64,000 nucleotides of DNA from Semisulcospira habei (lineage: Eukaryota; Mollusca; Gastropoda; Semisulcospiridae), in NCBI GenBank assembly GCA_036245525.1, contig BTPG01000004.1:209322325-209386324 (forward strand), read 5' to 3'. Numbering within the stretch: the stretch's first letter is position 1; each line of letters starts with the position of its first letter. This document shows positions 11,067-21,934 of this stretch, piece after piece. The position numbers and the translations under genes were made by a program. The notes under the pieces were generated by a model, which saw nothing but the letters and a program-made list of their open reading frames with translations, ran no database searches and was not told the origin of the DNA.

Positions 11067-11327
11067 TTAACTCATTCTACCCCAGACACACCACAGCAAG
11101 ATAAGGGTCGACCATGATAGTTCAAGGGTGATGCCAGAATAGCTTGGCGCCTATGGGCGCCAAGCTATTCTGGCATCACCCTTGATCTATCATGGTCGGA
11201 TAGGCGCCAAGCTATTCTGGCATCACCCTTGAACTATCATGGTCGATCCGTGTCCTGCACTGCAATGCAGTCTTCAGAGGACAACAGCAAAATTGAAGGA
11301 TTTCGGTGATGGGGTAGAATGAGTTAA
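11067..11327. mobile_element. H2 TTAA-flanked MITE, complete
   Basis: Ends TTAACTCATTCTACCCC (11067) and GGGGTAGAATGAGTTAA (to 11327), perfect 17-bp terminal inverted repeats including TTAA. The hairpin arms read GGGTGATGCCAGAATAGC and GCTATTCTGGCATCACCC. The right arm (GGCGCC..CATGGTCGAT) is duplicated in tandem, so there are two right arms and one left arm. This is the clearest copy for defining the family. Confidence 0.88.
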
Positions 11328-11407
11328 CGAAGATTGCAGAAAGACAGTCTGCGCCCTGTGGCACTAAAGACAACACTAAACAACCCTAGCAGTCTCCGGA
11401 ATATGAA

Positions 11408-11460
11408 TTAATCATTTGCGTGTCGGTGGTAAAAACCGCTACCGACACGCTGAGGGTTAA
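11408..11460. mobile_element. Miniature H3 (53 bp)
   Basis: Lies between TTAA at 11408-11411 and TTAA at 11457-11460, with GCGTGTCGGT pairing with ACCGACACGC. The centre seen in longer H3 copies is deleted, leaving outer stem only. Confidence 0.75.
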
Positions 11461-11467
11461 ATGTGGT

Positions 11468-11531
11468 GTCAGCAAGAGGCATAGATCTTCACTAGGCCCT
11501 GCGGGGGTTCATGAGGATCTATACCTCTTTT
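11468..11531. repeat. H1 hairpin, degraded
   Basis: CAAGAGGCATAGATCTTCAC on the left and TTCATGAGGATCTATACCTC on the right; the GC stem is partly lost. Confidence 0.7.
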
Positions 11532-11640
11532 GTAGTTGTGTGGTGTTCAGATTTTCTTGGAGCTGAATGGACTAAGGGCAGAGTTATGGTTAGTATTAAA
11601 ATGTTTCTCGTGGAACCAGATGACTTTTGGTCCCGACGAA

Positions 11641-11869
11641 CGCCACTCTGACTGTGAACGACCTTGACCTCATTAGTTTTAAACCGGTTTGTCTGTAAAA
11701 TAGGGGAAAGAGGAAACGCCACTCTGACTGTGAACGACCTTGACCTCATTAGTTTTAAACCGGTTTGTCTGTAAAATAGGGGAAAAAGGAAACGCCACTC
11801 TGACTGTGAACGACCTTGACCTCATTAGTTCTAAACCGGTTTGTCTGTAAAATAGGGGAAAAAAGGAAA
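11641..11869. repeat. Three-unit 76-bp tandem repeat
   Basis: Units start at CGCCACTCTGACTGTGAACG at 11641, 11717 and 11793, ending with AATAGGGGAAA-type sequence near 11869. Units are nearly identical (one T/C change plus small A-run differences). Two ORFs across it are the repeat read in frame, not genes. Confidence 0.9.
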
Positions 11870-12087
11870 CGCCGCGTTTTCTCAATACACGTGGCCGAAT
11901 CGATTCACAACCTTTCGCTCCCTCTCTCCTCCATTTGCACGGTTTTTTTTAAAAATTATTATTCCGAAGCGGTTCCTGTTTTTATGAGCCTTCCACAACC
12001 CTCCTGTCCATTTTCTGATAATTCAACCAGGCCTCCACACATCCAAAAGCCGATCCACTCTTTCCGACCCAAAGCGCCAATGTGAAA

Positions 12088-12210
12088 AATGGGTCGATCT
12101 TTCGGTAGCTCATTGGTAGTGCGTGATTAGCTTGGTGGATTTTTTTCTTAGTCCAAGAGGCGCCAAGCAAAACAGGCACTGCTCTTGAATTATCATGGTA
12201 GATATATCAG
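12088..12210. repeat. H2 hairpin, damaged
   Basis: GTAGTGCGTGATTAGCTTGG and AGGCGCCAAGCAAAACAGGC with GAATTATCATGGTAGAT at the right flank. The centre carries TTTTTTTCTTAGTCC instead of the usual GGCGCC stem. Confidence 0.6.
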
Positions 12211-12301
12211 TCTGTGCGTGAGGTCAGCTAGGCACAACACATAGACGCGCGCATGCACACACGCACTTACGCACGCAAGCACGTGCTGATCACACGCACA
12301 C

Positions 12302-12324
12302 AAGCACGCACACAAGCACACACA

Positions 12325-12413
<89 letters not shown>
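12302..12413. repeat. (CA)n microsatellite
   Basis: About 110 bp, nearly pure, preceded by CACACAAGCACGCAC variants from about 12250. Confidence 0.95.
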
Positions 12414-12415
<2 letters not shown>

Positions 12416-12610
12416 CACCACTGCAACTATTACAAAAACCACCAGCGCCACCACTAATTTTACGACTGCGACTACAGCGACTACGGCGGTCGTAATTTCA
12501 TCACCACCACGGACGCAGCAACCACTTCTGGAAGCCGACACACGCACTAAGCTGGCGAGTCTAATCCTGCCGGTCCCCGACCTGCGGAAACCACCCAATA
12601 AGCAACCGGT

Positions 12611-12697
12611 CATCGGGCCGCCGAAGTCGGCCCCAGTTGGCCCGCGCACAGTCGTGCGCGGGCCAACTGCGGCCGACTTCGGCCCGAGGACAGTTTG
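12611..12697. repeat. H4 hairpin, long and intact
   Basis: CATCGGGCCGCCGAAGTCGG and GACTTCGGCCCGAG with inner arms CAGTTGGCCCGCGCAC and GTGCGCGGGCCAACTG. The GAAGTC/GACTTC and AGTTGG/CCAACT variants relative to other H4 copies are present in both arms. Confidence 0.8.
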
Positions 12698-13407
<710 letters not shown>

Positions 13408-13792
13408 TTTTGTAAAACTGAAAAAAAGAATGAAAAACGCACAACAAAAAAAAACAGTAACAAAACCACCCACAAAAAACACAACAAACACACACGATTA
13501 TAACGAAGACAACGAAGACAAGTAAAGAGATAAAACTGCTCATGAACTGTCCTCGAGCCAACGTTGCCCTTTCAGTTTGCAAATGCAGACACTGGTATAG
13601 GCCACCTCCGTACCAATTACTTCGAATACAGAAACAACAATTTTTTTTTGTTTTACTGGAAGTTTATTGTAAGCTAAATTAATTATGTGTACGCCTACAT
13701 CAAAGAAGCGTGTTTGGGGTCCCCGAAGAAGCCTTCCTAAATACAGCAAAGCCTCATCATATCGCGCTGCCAGAGAACAATAACATAAAGTC

Positions 13793-14062
13793 TGACTGCG
13801 GTATTATAGTGCTGAGTTTGTATAGAATTATGACGGGGAAAAAACTTCGGGCCGACCGTCCAGCCTTAGCTGGCCTTGAACGTCCGTGCGCGGGCCAGCT
13901 ATGGCTGACGTCGGCCCAGACTGCGGTATTATAGTGCTGAGTTTGTATAGACTTGTGACAGGAAAAAAACAACAAAACACCCTCGGTCCGATGCCAGCCT
14001 TAGCTAGCCCGCGCACGGACGTGCGCGGGCCAGCTAAGGCTGGCATTGGACCGAGGGTGTTT
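13793..14062. repeat. H4 tandem pair inside a duplication of about 128 bp
   Basis: GACTGCGGTATTATAGTGCT, continuing through GAGTTTGTATAGA, occurs at about 13794 and again at about 13919; each copy is followed by an H4 hairpin. The second hairpin (13979-14060) is nearly perfect (CCCTCGGTCCGATGCCAGCC with GGCTGGCATTGGACCGAGGG); the first (13847-13918) has a degraded left arm. Confidence 0.75.
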
Positions 14063-14218
14063 AACAGCTAAGACCTGTCCGTTTTATATCCAGTACCGCG
14101 GTAAACTGGAGAGCGGAATACCGAGGCTGGCCTGTAGTATGAATAGTGGAGGAAGATTGATTGGTTGGTTGATTGATTGATTGCTTGATCTATACTAGAA
14201 GGGAGGAGCAAAGGGTTT

Positions 14219-14525
14219 GGGGGGGGGGGAGGGGGCAAGCGTACCTGACATGTTGCTTTCCAGCCTCCGAACTATCAAACAACGGGGCCTGGGATGCTCT
14301 CCAATGTTTTTCTTCATAAAAAATATTTCTCAACAGATATTGGATGACCAGGGGATACTCTCGTCCTCCCATCCTCAGCCCCCCCCCCTGCCCTCCCCTT
14401 ACATTTTCAAGGGTGGGTGGCGTATGGGTGGTGGGGGTGGTGGGCAGGGGTGGGGGTGGGTGGGTGGGTGGGTGGGTGGGTGGGGGTGGGTGGGTGGGTG
14501 GGGTGGTGGTGGGGGGGGGGGGGAG
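14219..14525. repeat. G-rich low-complexity (GGGT)n and poly-C tracts
   Basis: (GGGT)n-type sequence at 14404-14522 and a C-run near 14381-14389. Gly/Trp- or Pro/Thr-rich ORFs here are composition artefacts. The G-runs could form quadruplex structures. Confidence 0.8.
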
Positions 14526-15047
14526 CATATTCATAAAATTCCACACCAACAGTTGTGTTGTAACTGTTTTCTTCTGAGCGTGTTTCTTTCTTCGCTTATT
14601 CTTGGGGATATTCTGTCTTTTTCCTTTATAGCCAACCTTGTTTTAGCGAAGTTGACTGCACGTTAACTTTTCTCAGCGACCAAGATCACTGGTGTTAATT
14701 TAAAGCACGCGGTCACTGTGTGGTGGTCTGGAATTGTGAACCTTACGGCCCGGAGTAATTAAAGTTTGCGTGCTCGAACACTGAAAGTTGAATACTTCAG
14801 AGAGACTGGAACTTTTCATGGTGCTCCTCTGTCGCTCTGAGATCGCGTGCGTTTAACAATATTACCGTAGCCTTTTCCTGTAACCTTTTTCTCAACCTTT
14901 TTTTAAAAAAAAAATCCTACTTTCTCTTTAAAAAAAACACAACTTGATGTCTAATCTTCTTTCTTTTTTTTTCTTTACTAGATACCCCACCCCCTCGTGC
15001 TTCAGGCTGAAGAGAAGCGTGTGTGTGTCGTGGGGGGATGGGAGTGG
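14526..15047. other. No gene; H5 trace
   Basis: GGTCTGGAATTGTGAACCTTACGGCC near 14724-14750 resembles one H5 arm. A- and T-rich runs lie at 14900-14975. Confidence 0.4.
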
Positions 15048-15153
15048 ATGGAGGTGGTGGTGGTGGTGGTGGTGGTGGGGGGGGGGCAGGGGCGGGTGGT
15101 GGTGGTGGTGGTGGTGGGGAAGTGGACGGAGGGGGACGAGGTGGATAAACGTT

Positions 15154-15239
<86 letters not shown>

Positions 15240-15247
15240 CGCGCGCC
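15048..15247. repeat. (GGT)n, (GT)n and (GC)n composite
   Basis: GGT repeats at about 15053-15117, GT repeats at 15159-15231, then GCGCGC to about 15247. Poly-Cys/Val, poly-His/Thr and poly-Pro ORFs are artefacts. Confidence 0.92.
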
Positions 15248-15335
15248 CGAGCACCCCCTCCTACTCCCTTCCGCATGTATTTTTCTTTTCACTTGCAAAC
15301 ACAATTTCTTATATATTTATGTATGTTTACTTTTT

Positions 15336-15547
15336 TTAACCCATCTGGCCCCGGCGCATTACTGCAGGAGATGGACCGACCATGATAATTCAAGGGTAAC
15401 GCCAGATTAGCTTGGCGACATTAGGCGACAAGCTAATCTGGCACTACCATTGAATTATCATGGTCGATGCCTCTCCTGCAAATGGCAAATAGTCGTTAGC
15501 TGACACCTGCACAATTTGCGAAATGCAGTATTGGGGTTAAATGGTTA
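15336..15547. mobile_element. H2 TTAA-flanked MITE, complete
   Basis: TTAACCCATCTGGCCCC at the left; the right end has TTGGGGTTAAATGGTTAA, offering two candidate TTAA ends (15537 or 15544). Arms GGGTAACGCCAGATTAGC and GCTAATCTGGCACTACC. The AGATTAGC/GCTAATCT variant is mirrored in both arms. Confidence 0.78.
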
Positions 15548-15814
15548 AACGTTGCTTTTGCGTTCTGTTCTTTCCTACCCTGTGTTTCATTTTGTTGTGT
15601 CTGCATCTGCCGCTCCCCCCCTTTTACCCCCTCCCTCCACCCCCCCTCCCCACCACCCCTTCAACACCTGGGCATTCCTAGGTAGCACACCCTCTTGCAT
15701 AAGTTTCCATTTTGTAATTTTCTCCATGTTTAAATCTCACCTTTCTTTTTCTGTCGGGTGCATCCTCAGTATTGACACGTTCTGCCCTAGAAAAAGGAAA
15801 AGGCAGTAAGCCTC

Positions 15815-15872
15815 TGTGAAAAGCGAGATTTTCATGGTATTACAATAAAAATCTCGCTTTTCGCAAATAATG
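15815..15872. repeat. H7 hairpin
   Basis: GAAAAGCGAGATTTTCAT pairs with AAAATCTCGCTTTTCGC around GGTATTACAAT. Related to the hairpin at 1756-1833. Confidence 0.65.
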
Positions 15873-16205
15873 GGCTTGGTGTCTTTTGCCCACACATGGC
15901 GTAGTCCTCCACTCACTGTCACCTCTTTGAATTAATACGCCAACTAAAAAAAAAAAAAAAGGCCGATCATGCTGGTTGAAAGGAGAGACTTAATTTATAT
16001 TCTGTTTATTTTGGACCTTACGGCCCTGAAGATCTGACACTACTAATAAGCTGTCATAAGGTTGATCCGTTTTCAGCTACAGTGATGTTGTTTGTTGTTG
16101 TTGGTGTTGGTGGTGGTTTTTAATGCTGCATAGACGATACTACTGACAGTTGACAGTGCATAAATAATAACTTGCGGAGGTGAAACTATTTAGTATAGAT
16201 CCGCC

Positions 16206-16312
16206 GATGAGCAAAAGGTCCTCGGACCGTCGTCTGGCCTTAGCTGGCCCGCGCACGGATGTGCGCGTGCCAGCTAAGGCCAGACGTCGGCCCGAGAACC
16301 TTTTGCTCATCG
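16206..16312. repeat. H4 hairpin, complete with flanking arms
   Basis: The stem extends outward to GATGAGCAAAAGGTCCTCGG and, on the other side, GAGAACCTTTTGCTCATC, so the family arm is at least 50 bp. Inner arms GTCTGGCCTTAGCTGGC and GCCAGCTAAGGCCAGAC. This copy best defines the H4 ends (GCAAAAGGTCCT). Confidence 0.82.
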
Positions 16313-16496
16313 AACGCAGATCGATCGAGACGCACAATATAGTTTGTGAAGAAGATGACTGCGTGAGGTAGTCTATTTTTCTGTAAAGGTCAGTCACTCG
16401 AGCTTGGAATGGGTGTGGAACGTGCGTTTCTTTTTGCGTAGTGGGACGTGCGTGATACACTACTTTACGGTAGGGACAAAACACAAAAAATCGACC

Positions 16497-16566
16497 TTCA
16501 AGAGGCATAGATCCTCATGGGCCCCCGCAGGACGCGGGGACTCATGTGGATCTACGTCTCTTGCTA
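16497..16566. repeat. H1 hairpin
   Basis: CAAGAGGCATAGATCCTCAT with TCATGTGGATCTACGTCTCT around GGGCCCCCGCAGGACGCGGG; the right arm has drifted. Confidence 0.75.
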
Positions 16567-16947
16567 TCTCGAGTAATCTCCGCGTTTATGCAGAATGCAC
16601 CGTGCGTTCGGTTACCACCGTCTACACTGCGCAGTCAAACCTCTATCTGGAGGTTTTGGGCGTTAATACACAACTGTTGACAACCCATGTTGGCGATACT
16701 GCACGTAAGAGTCGCGTGTATGTTATCTTAGAGCTTTTTGAATACAGTTAACACAAACAACTTTTGAATAGATAATTTCGTACGTACTATATTTGCGACC
16801 AAAAATATTTTGCAGTAATTTTTGCTTGGTGTTCCTCTAAGTGGGCGACAGTTGGTAACCCACTGATAAAAATAATGTGTATACCAGGTTTTAATAATAA
16901 AATCGCTTACCATATGCTTAAGCTTAAGCTTAATCTTAAAACTAACC
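16567..16947. other. No gene recognised
   Basis: AT-rich stretch without a recognisable domain or repeat, ending in a short run of CTTAAG/CTTAAT motifs at 16917-16939. Confidence 0.4.
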
Positions 16948-17130
16948 TTAACTCATTGTACACCAAGACCGAAATCCACAAATGTTTGCCGTTGTCCTCT
17001 GAAGACTGCATTGCAGTGCAGGACACAGATCGAGCGCCCATAGGCGCCAAGCTATTCTGGCATCACCCTTGAACTATCATGGTCGATCCATCTATTGTTG
17101 TTGTGGTGCGTCTGGGGTAGAATGAGTTAA
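16948..17130. mobile_element. H2 MITE, complete ends but left arm lost
   Basis: TTAACTCATTGTACACCAAG at the left and GGGGTAGAATGAGTTAA at the right. The internal order is CCGAAATCC, CTGCATTGCAGTGCAGGAC, then only the right hairpin arm (GGCGCCAAGCTATTCTGGCA). The copy has lost one arm. Confidence 0.75.
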
Positions 17131-17560
17131 AGAACCAAAATGAAATCAACAAACAAAACAAATTTAAAAACAACAACAACAACAACAAGGAAACAAAGAA
17201 ACAACCAAAGAAACAAACTACAACACGAAACAGAAAACAGAAAACCAAAACCAACACCAACAACAACCCAAAAAACTCAAACAAAACAAAAAACAAACAA
17301 GACCAACGAAACAGACTTGCGCCCTTTAGAAAAAGATGGGCACTACAATTGTTAGTGTAATGCGTCTTTTTTGCGCCAAAAAATGGGCACTACGTCAAAT
17401 TGATGTTTATTACGTCACTTCTTTGCTTCAAAGAGTGGACACTACGTCAAATTACTAACTGGCGTACTGGTCTGTGCTGGTACATTATGCTGAGCAAAAC
17501 GGTTGCATGCTTAGCTGGCTTGCTTGATTGATTGCTTGAATAATTTACAATGAACCTTGG
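17131..17560. other. No gene; CAA-rich tract and short repeats
   Basis: CAACAA/AAACAA-rich sequence at 17145-17310, then GGGCACTAC / GGACACTACGTCAAATT motifs repeating about every 45 bp between 17339 and 17455. Confidence 0.45.
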
Positions 17561-17562
17561 GG

Positions 17563-17668
17563 TCAGTTGCACAAGTGAGCTTAGTCCTGCCCCAGCCACT
17601 AAGAAAGGTGCTCCGCTGTAGTTTAGTGGCTGGCTCAGGACCAAACTCACTCATGCAACTGGCCCCTG
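17563..17668. repeat. H6 palindromic element
   Basis: GGTCAGTTGCACAAGTGAGC and CTCACTCATGCAACTGGCCC with inner arms CAGCCACTAAGAAAGGTGCT and TAGTTTAGTGGCTGGCTCAG. Good overall palindrome with a short asymmetric centre. Confidence 0.78.
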
Positions 17669-17874
17669 AGGTGGAAATCTGAATTCTGGGAGCTGTCCCA
17701 TTACAGTTTAGGAGACAGATCGCCCTTGTCAGTTCAAGGGTGGTGCCAGACTAACTTGGTGCTTCTATACTTCAGTTCTGTTCGTGCATGATGAGATCCC
17801 TGCGTTCGAAAAGGCCCATACATACTCCACCCTACCCCACCCCACCCTACCCGTCAGAAGTCTTCCCATTCGAT

Positions 17875-20800
17875 TACTTACTTACTTACGCCTGTCACCC
17901 CTACCCGGGTATAGGCCGTCGACGAGAGACCTCCAGCAACTCCTGTCCTGTGCTTCTCCTTCGATTCTACTCCAGGTGGTTCCCAGTCTCTTGATGTCTG
18001 CTTGGACGCCAGGAGTTTCTCGGCCTACCTCTTTTCCTCTTTCCCTGGGGGTTCCATGACAATGCCTGCCTAGTGATACTGGAAGCTGGCTTTCTCAGAC
18101 TGTGACCGATCCATCCCCATCTTCTTCGCCCAATTTCATTTTCTGCTGTTATCTGCTCTGTTCTCTCCCAGAGTTTGACGTTGCTGATCTTCTCTGGCCA
18201 GTGGATTTTCAAAATTCTTCTAAGGCAACTGTTCATGAAGGTCTGTACTCTGTTTACTGTGGTTTTTGTCAATCTCCAAGTCTCTGCTCCATATAAGAGA
18301 ACTGCTTTTACATTGGAGTTGAAAATTCGGACTTTGGTGTGTTGTGACAGCTCTCTGGAACTCCACACTTTTTTCAACTGGAGAAAGGCTGCTCTGGCTT
18401 TACCGATTCGTGCTCTGACATCTGCATCAGTGCCGCCTTTTTTGTCTATGATGCTCCCGAGATAGGTGAAGGACTCCACCTCCTCCAACGGGGTGCCAGC
18501 AAGCAAGACTGGTTCTTCCCTGGTTGCGTTCAGCCTCATTGTCTTTGTTTTCTGTTTGTGAATGGTGAGGCCAACTTGGGACGAGATGTCAGCAAGCCTC
18601 GTGGTCTTGTCCTGCATTTGTTGATGAGTGTGGGACAGTAATGCCAAGTCGTCTGCAAAATCGAGGTCATCAAGCTGTGTCCACAGTGTCCACTGTATTC
18701 CACTTCGTCTGTGCTCTGTGGTCATCTTCATGACCCAGTCTATGGCCAGTAGGAAGAGGAACGGAGACAGCAGACACCCCTGCCTGACACCAGTTCTGAC
18801 CTGGAGCTCCCTGGTGAACTGCCCTTCGTGGATCACGCGACATGTCATGCCATCGTAGCTGCTCTTGATCAGGCGGACGAGCTTTGTGGGTACACCGTAG
18901 TGTCGTAGGAGTTTCCACAGAGTCTCTCGGTCCACACTGTCAAATGCTTTCTCATAATCCACAAAGTTGATGTACAGCGGGGAGCTCCACTCCAGAGACT
19001 GTTCCACGATGATGCGGAGAGTGGCGATCTGGTCTGTACATGATCGGTTCTTCCTGAATCCTGCTTGCTGGTCTCTCAGCTGGGGGTCAACGGAGCTCTT
19101 CATTCTCTCCAGGATGATCCTGTTGAAGACCTTTCCTGGTACTGACAGCAAGGTGATTCCTCTGTAGTTGGAACACTTGCTGAGGTCACCTTTCTTGGGA
19201 AGCTTGATTAGGTACCCCTCCTTCCAGTCAGCCGGCATCACCTCCTCTTCCCAGATCTTTCCAAACAGTGGGTACAGCATCTCCACTGTTGTCTCTAGGT
19301 CTGCTTTCAGAGACTCCGCTGGGATGCCATCTGGGCCTGCTGCTTTGCCGTTCTTCAAGAATGCCACTGCTCTTCTGATCTCTTCCCGGCTGGGTCTGTC
19401 ACAGCTGATGGTCTCTGCGGTCTCTGCCGGCTGGATGTCTGGGGGGTCGGGTGGGCTCGGTCTGTTCAGTAACTCTTCAAAATACTCGGCCCATCTGTCG
19501 AGTTGGTCTGCTCTGTCTGCAATAGGCTTGCCTTCTTTGTCTTTTACTGGTCTTTCTGTATGGCCATACTTGCCTGACAATCTTCTGGTAATGTCGTAGA
19601 GCTGTTTCATGTTGCCGCTGCCTGCTGCCTTTTCTGCCTCCGCTGCCAGGCTGTCTGTGTAGGCCCTCTTGTCTGCCCTGATACTACTCTTCACTTCGCG
19701 GTTGGCTTCCGAGTATTCCCCCTGTGCCCTTACTTTGGCTGCTCTTGTGCGACTGTTGTTGACAGCTGCTTTCTTCTGCTTCCTCACTTCTATCTTCTTC
19801 AAGGTCTGTGCCGACAGCCAGTCTTTGTGATGGTGTTTCCTGAACCCTACAGTGTCTTTGCAGGTTGAGTTCAGCGCCTCTCTAACTGCCTTCCACTGCT
19901 GCTCTGTGGTGACCGCCTCCTCTTCATTTAGTAGCTCCTGTAGCGCTTGAAACCGGTTGGACAGCACCAGTTTAAACTCTTCTCTAACTCCAGTTTCTCT
20001 CAGGAGGCCTACATTATAGCGCTGTCTTCTTGTTGTCTCTGTGCGGCTTTTCTTTAGCTTGAGCTTCATTCTTAAGGTAAGCAGATGGTGGTCGGAGGCG
20101 ACATCTGCTCCCCTCCTCACTCGAACATCTTGAAGGGATCTTCTAAATTTCTTGCTAATGCAGATATGGTCTATTTGGTTCTCTGTTGTATGGTCAGGTG
20201 AGACCCAAGTTGCTTTGTGTATTCTTCTGTGTGGGAAGATGCTGCCTCCAATGACAAGTCGGTTTAGAGCACAAAAGTCTACAAACCTCTCCCCGTTCTC
20301 ACTCATCTCCGAGCCTAGTCCCTGTCTCCCCATCACCTCTTCGTATCCGGTGTTGTCCTCCCCTATTTTGGCATTAAAATCGCCCATGACGATGGTGATG
20401 TCTCGCTCCGCACATTTGTCCAAGGCACTCTGGAGTCGGTCGTAGAACTCTTGTTTCTCTTCCTCGTCACTGTCATTAGTGGGTGCATAACACTGGATGA
20501 CGTTCAGCTTGAGCTTTTTCTTGGTTCTAAAGGCTGCTGTGATAATTCTTGGCCCAAGAGGTTCCCAGCCCCTCAGCGCGCTCTGTGCCACTGGCGACAG
20601 CATGAATGCTACACCTTCTGTATGGGGGGCATTCTCCTCTTCATGACCTGAATACAGAATCATCTCCCCACTTAACAGCCTTTTCTGGCCAGACTGCGTC
20701 CATCTGGCTTCACTGATGCCTAGCAGGGAAAGGTTGTACTTTTGCATTTCCGCTGCTATCTGGGCGGCCTTGCCGCTCTGGTACATGGTCTTGACGTTCC

Positions 20801-21167
20801 ATGTGCCCATGGTTGTATCCCTGGATAGAGAGAGGCGGCTCGGTCCTGTGGCTTCCGAAGACTTCCGGCTTTCACCACAGGACGTCATAAGTCTTCTAGC
20901 AGAAGAACCTTCCTCCTCCAGGAATGGAATTACTGTTAGTCTTTTCGTCGGCGTTTTTGTAGCTATTTCCTTTTTTGCAGGGTGGGGAAGCTACCCCCAC
21001 GCCCAACCCCCTTACTAGGAGGACCAGGGGTTTTCTGTCGGGGTCACCTTCCCTTAGACCATGTTGGTTCACGGCACCTTATTTCATTCGGTGCACCCCT
21101 CTCACGAGGGACCCCCTATCCACCACCCAGGGGACGCGCCTCAACGCCATATGGTCCCAGCGCGAGG
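17875..21167 (-). mobile_element. Full-length RTE-clade LINE, 3.29 kb, 12-bp TSD
   Basis: The element is flanked by the identical 12-bp repeat TTCCCATTCGAT at 17863-17874 and 21168-21179. The minus-strand 3' end reads GGTGACAGGCG followed by (TAAG)n, the short tandem tail typical of RTE elements. The 5' non-coding region is about 175-280 bp, depending on the true start. Length, the single endonuclease-RT ORF and the tail all fit the RTE clade. A perfect TSD and an unbroken ORF imply a recent insertion. Confidence 0.9.
17967..20888 (-). CDS. RTE-type endonuclease-reverse transcriptase, intact ORF
   Basis: A 973-residue protein that would copy the element's RNA into DNA at a nicked chromosomal target. 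N-terminal AP-type endonuclease at about residues 28-268: GTWNVKTM (Asn31), SEARW (Glu60), YAPTND (134), GDFNAKIG (Asp170, Asn172), NQIDHI (Asp240) and SDHH (265-268); these match the catalytic set of the exonuclease-endonuclease-phosphatase fold. Reverse transcriptase at about 500-815: [47 protein letters not shown] (catalytic Asp644), [10 protein letters not shown] (700) and DFADDLAL (FADD at 744-747), then TYLGS. A C-terminal segment with [11 protein letters not shown] follows, as in other RTE proteins. The frame stays open upstream to a stop at 20991, so translation could begin earlier than the first ATG. No frameshift or stop is seen. In animal genomes such ORFs are often mislabelled as craniofacial development protein 2-like. 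Confidence 0.93.
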   Translation of the reverse strand: MTSCGESRKSSEATGPSRLSLSRDTTMGTWNVKTMYQSGKAAQIAAEMQKYNLSLLGISEARWTQSGQKRLLSGEMILYSGHEEENAPHTEGVAFMLSPVAQSALRGWEPLGPRIITAAFRTKKKLKLNVIQCYAPTNDSDEEEKQEFYDRLQSALDKCAERDITIVMGDFNAKIGEDNTGYEEVMGRQGLGSEMSENGERFVDFCALNRLVIGGSIFPHRRIHKATWVSPDHTTENQIDHICISKKFRRSLQDVRVRRGADVASDHHLLTLRMKLKLKKSRTETTRRQRYNVGLLRETGVREEFKLVLSNRFQALQELLNEEEAVTTEQQWKAVREALNSTCKDTVGFRKHHHKDWLSAQTLKKIEVRKQKKAAVNNSRTRAAKVRAQGEYSEANREVKSSIRADKRAYTDSLAAEAEKAAGSGNMKQLYDITRRLSGKYGHTERPVKDKEGKPIADRADQLDRWAEYFEELLNRPSPPDPPDIQPAETAETISCDRPSREEIRRAVAFLKNGKAAGPDGIPAESLKADLETTVEMLYPLFGKIWEEEVMPADWKEGYLIKLPKKGDLSKCSNYRGITLLSVPGKVFNRIILERMKSSVDPQLRDQQAGFRKNRSCTDQIATLRIIVEQSLEWSSPLYINFVDYEKAFDSVDRETLWKLLRHYGVPTKLVRLIKSSYDGMTCRVIHEGQFTRELQVRTGVRQGCLLSPFLFLLAIDWVMKMTTEHRRSGIQWTLWTQLDDLDFADDLALLSHTHQQMQDKTTRLADISSQVGLTIHKQKTKTMRLNATREEPVLLAGTPLEEVESFTYLGSIIDKKGGTDADVRARIGKARAAFLQLKKVWSSRELSQHTKVRIFNSNVKAVLLYGAETWRLTKTTVNRVQTFMNSCLRRILKIHWPEKISNVKLWERTEQITAENEIGRRRWGWIGHSLRKPASSITRQALSWNPQGKRKRGRPRNSWRPSRHQETGNHLE

Positions 21168-21320
21168 TTCCCATTCGATGTCGTACCGATATTGATCAGG
21201 ATACTGACTAACAGCCAGCTCGACAATTTTAGTACAAGGCTGGTCCCCGAATTACAGCTTGACTTCTATATAGGCACCGAACTATTCTGGCACTACCCTT
21301 GAACTGTTCGTACCAGTCGT

Positions 21321-21700
21321 TTGGTCTCCTGCCCGCAGTTGCAGGAAACGTTTCCAGGCCAGAAACTGCCATCCATCTGTCCCACTGCATTGCAGCGAGA
21401 TTTTTGTGTGGGGCTGAAAACAGATGAAAGCAAAGGCGTTGGAACTATGCAAATTACGTGCAACTCGACAATGTTGTACTATGCCAGAGCTTGAAAAACG
21501 GGATACGCTGAAACCCAGAAACTAGCGAACTGCACCGTTTGAGCGCAAGAAACGCCAACACTTATCTACGGTAAATCGAAAAAATCCCACTGGATCTGTC
21601 CTAACCCTTTAGGTCTGGAGAGTAAGTCAAAGAATTGGCGATAAACCCGCGGGATTTTAGACTAAACCTTACTGTACGGAGGAATTACACAGCGAACCTA
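21321..21700. other. No gene recognised
   Basis: Contains the flank of the split H2 (CTCCTGCCCGCAGTTGCAGG) and nothing else I can name. Confidence 0.4.
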
Positions 21701-21707
21701 CCCATCT

Positions 21708-21776
21708 GCAAGAGGCACAGATCCTCATGAGCCCCCGCTTGAAGCGGGGTCTCAGTAGAATCTGTGCCTCTAGGCA
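21708..21776. repeat. H1 hairpin
   Basis: CTGCAAGAGGCACAGATCCT with AGAATCTGTGCCTCTAGG around GAGCCCCCGCTTGAAGCGGG. GGCACAGATC/AATCTGTGCC is mirrored relative to GGCATAGATC. Confidence 0.75.
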
Positions 21777-21934
21777 ATTCTGATTCCATCTGTGTTACTA
21801 TAAAGAAGCGATTTTCAATCGAAGGTTATGTGAGTGAAAACCAAATGAGTTGGGTTGTGGGGAACTGCAGAGGTTTACTGTGCGTTTTTCGTTTTGTCCT
21901 GAAAAAAGGACCTGTTGGCATTCACAGACAGTGT

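Larger units (their letters stand above)
17770..21262. mobile_element. Intermediate insertion carrying the RTE
   Basis: Between the 8-bp CTTCTATA repeats lies the RTE plus 105 bp on the left (17770-17874) and 83 bp on the right (21180-21262), about 188 bp excluding the RTE. No terminal inverted repeat is evident (CTTCAGTTCTG against AGCTTGA). An 8-bp duplication would suit a hAT-type element, but I cannot classify it. Confidence 0.5.
17721..21320. mobile_element. H2 MITE split by a 3.5-kb nested insertion
   Basis: The left half (CGCCCTTGTCAGTTCAAGGG, then GGTGCCAGACTAACTTGGTG) ends at 17769. The right half (TAGGCACCGAACTATTCTGG, then CACTACCCTTGAACTGTTCG) resumes at 21271. CTTCTATA occurs at 17762-17769 and again at 21263-21270, so the two halves join into a normal H2 hairpin once the insert and one CTTCTATA are removed. 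Confidence 0.82.

Noticed and set aside
14190..14666. Gly/Trp-rich and Pro/His-rich frames of 119-149 codons
   Set aside because: Produced by (GGGT)n low-complexity DNA; no second exon or conserved motif.
19168..19599. 143-codon plus-strand frame, with others at 18102-20651 (+) and 27450-28374 (+)
   Set aside because: Opposite-strand shadows of the RTE and LINE-B reverse transcriptase frames.
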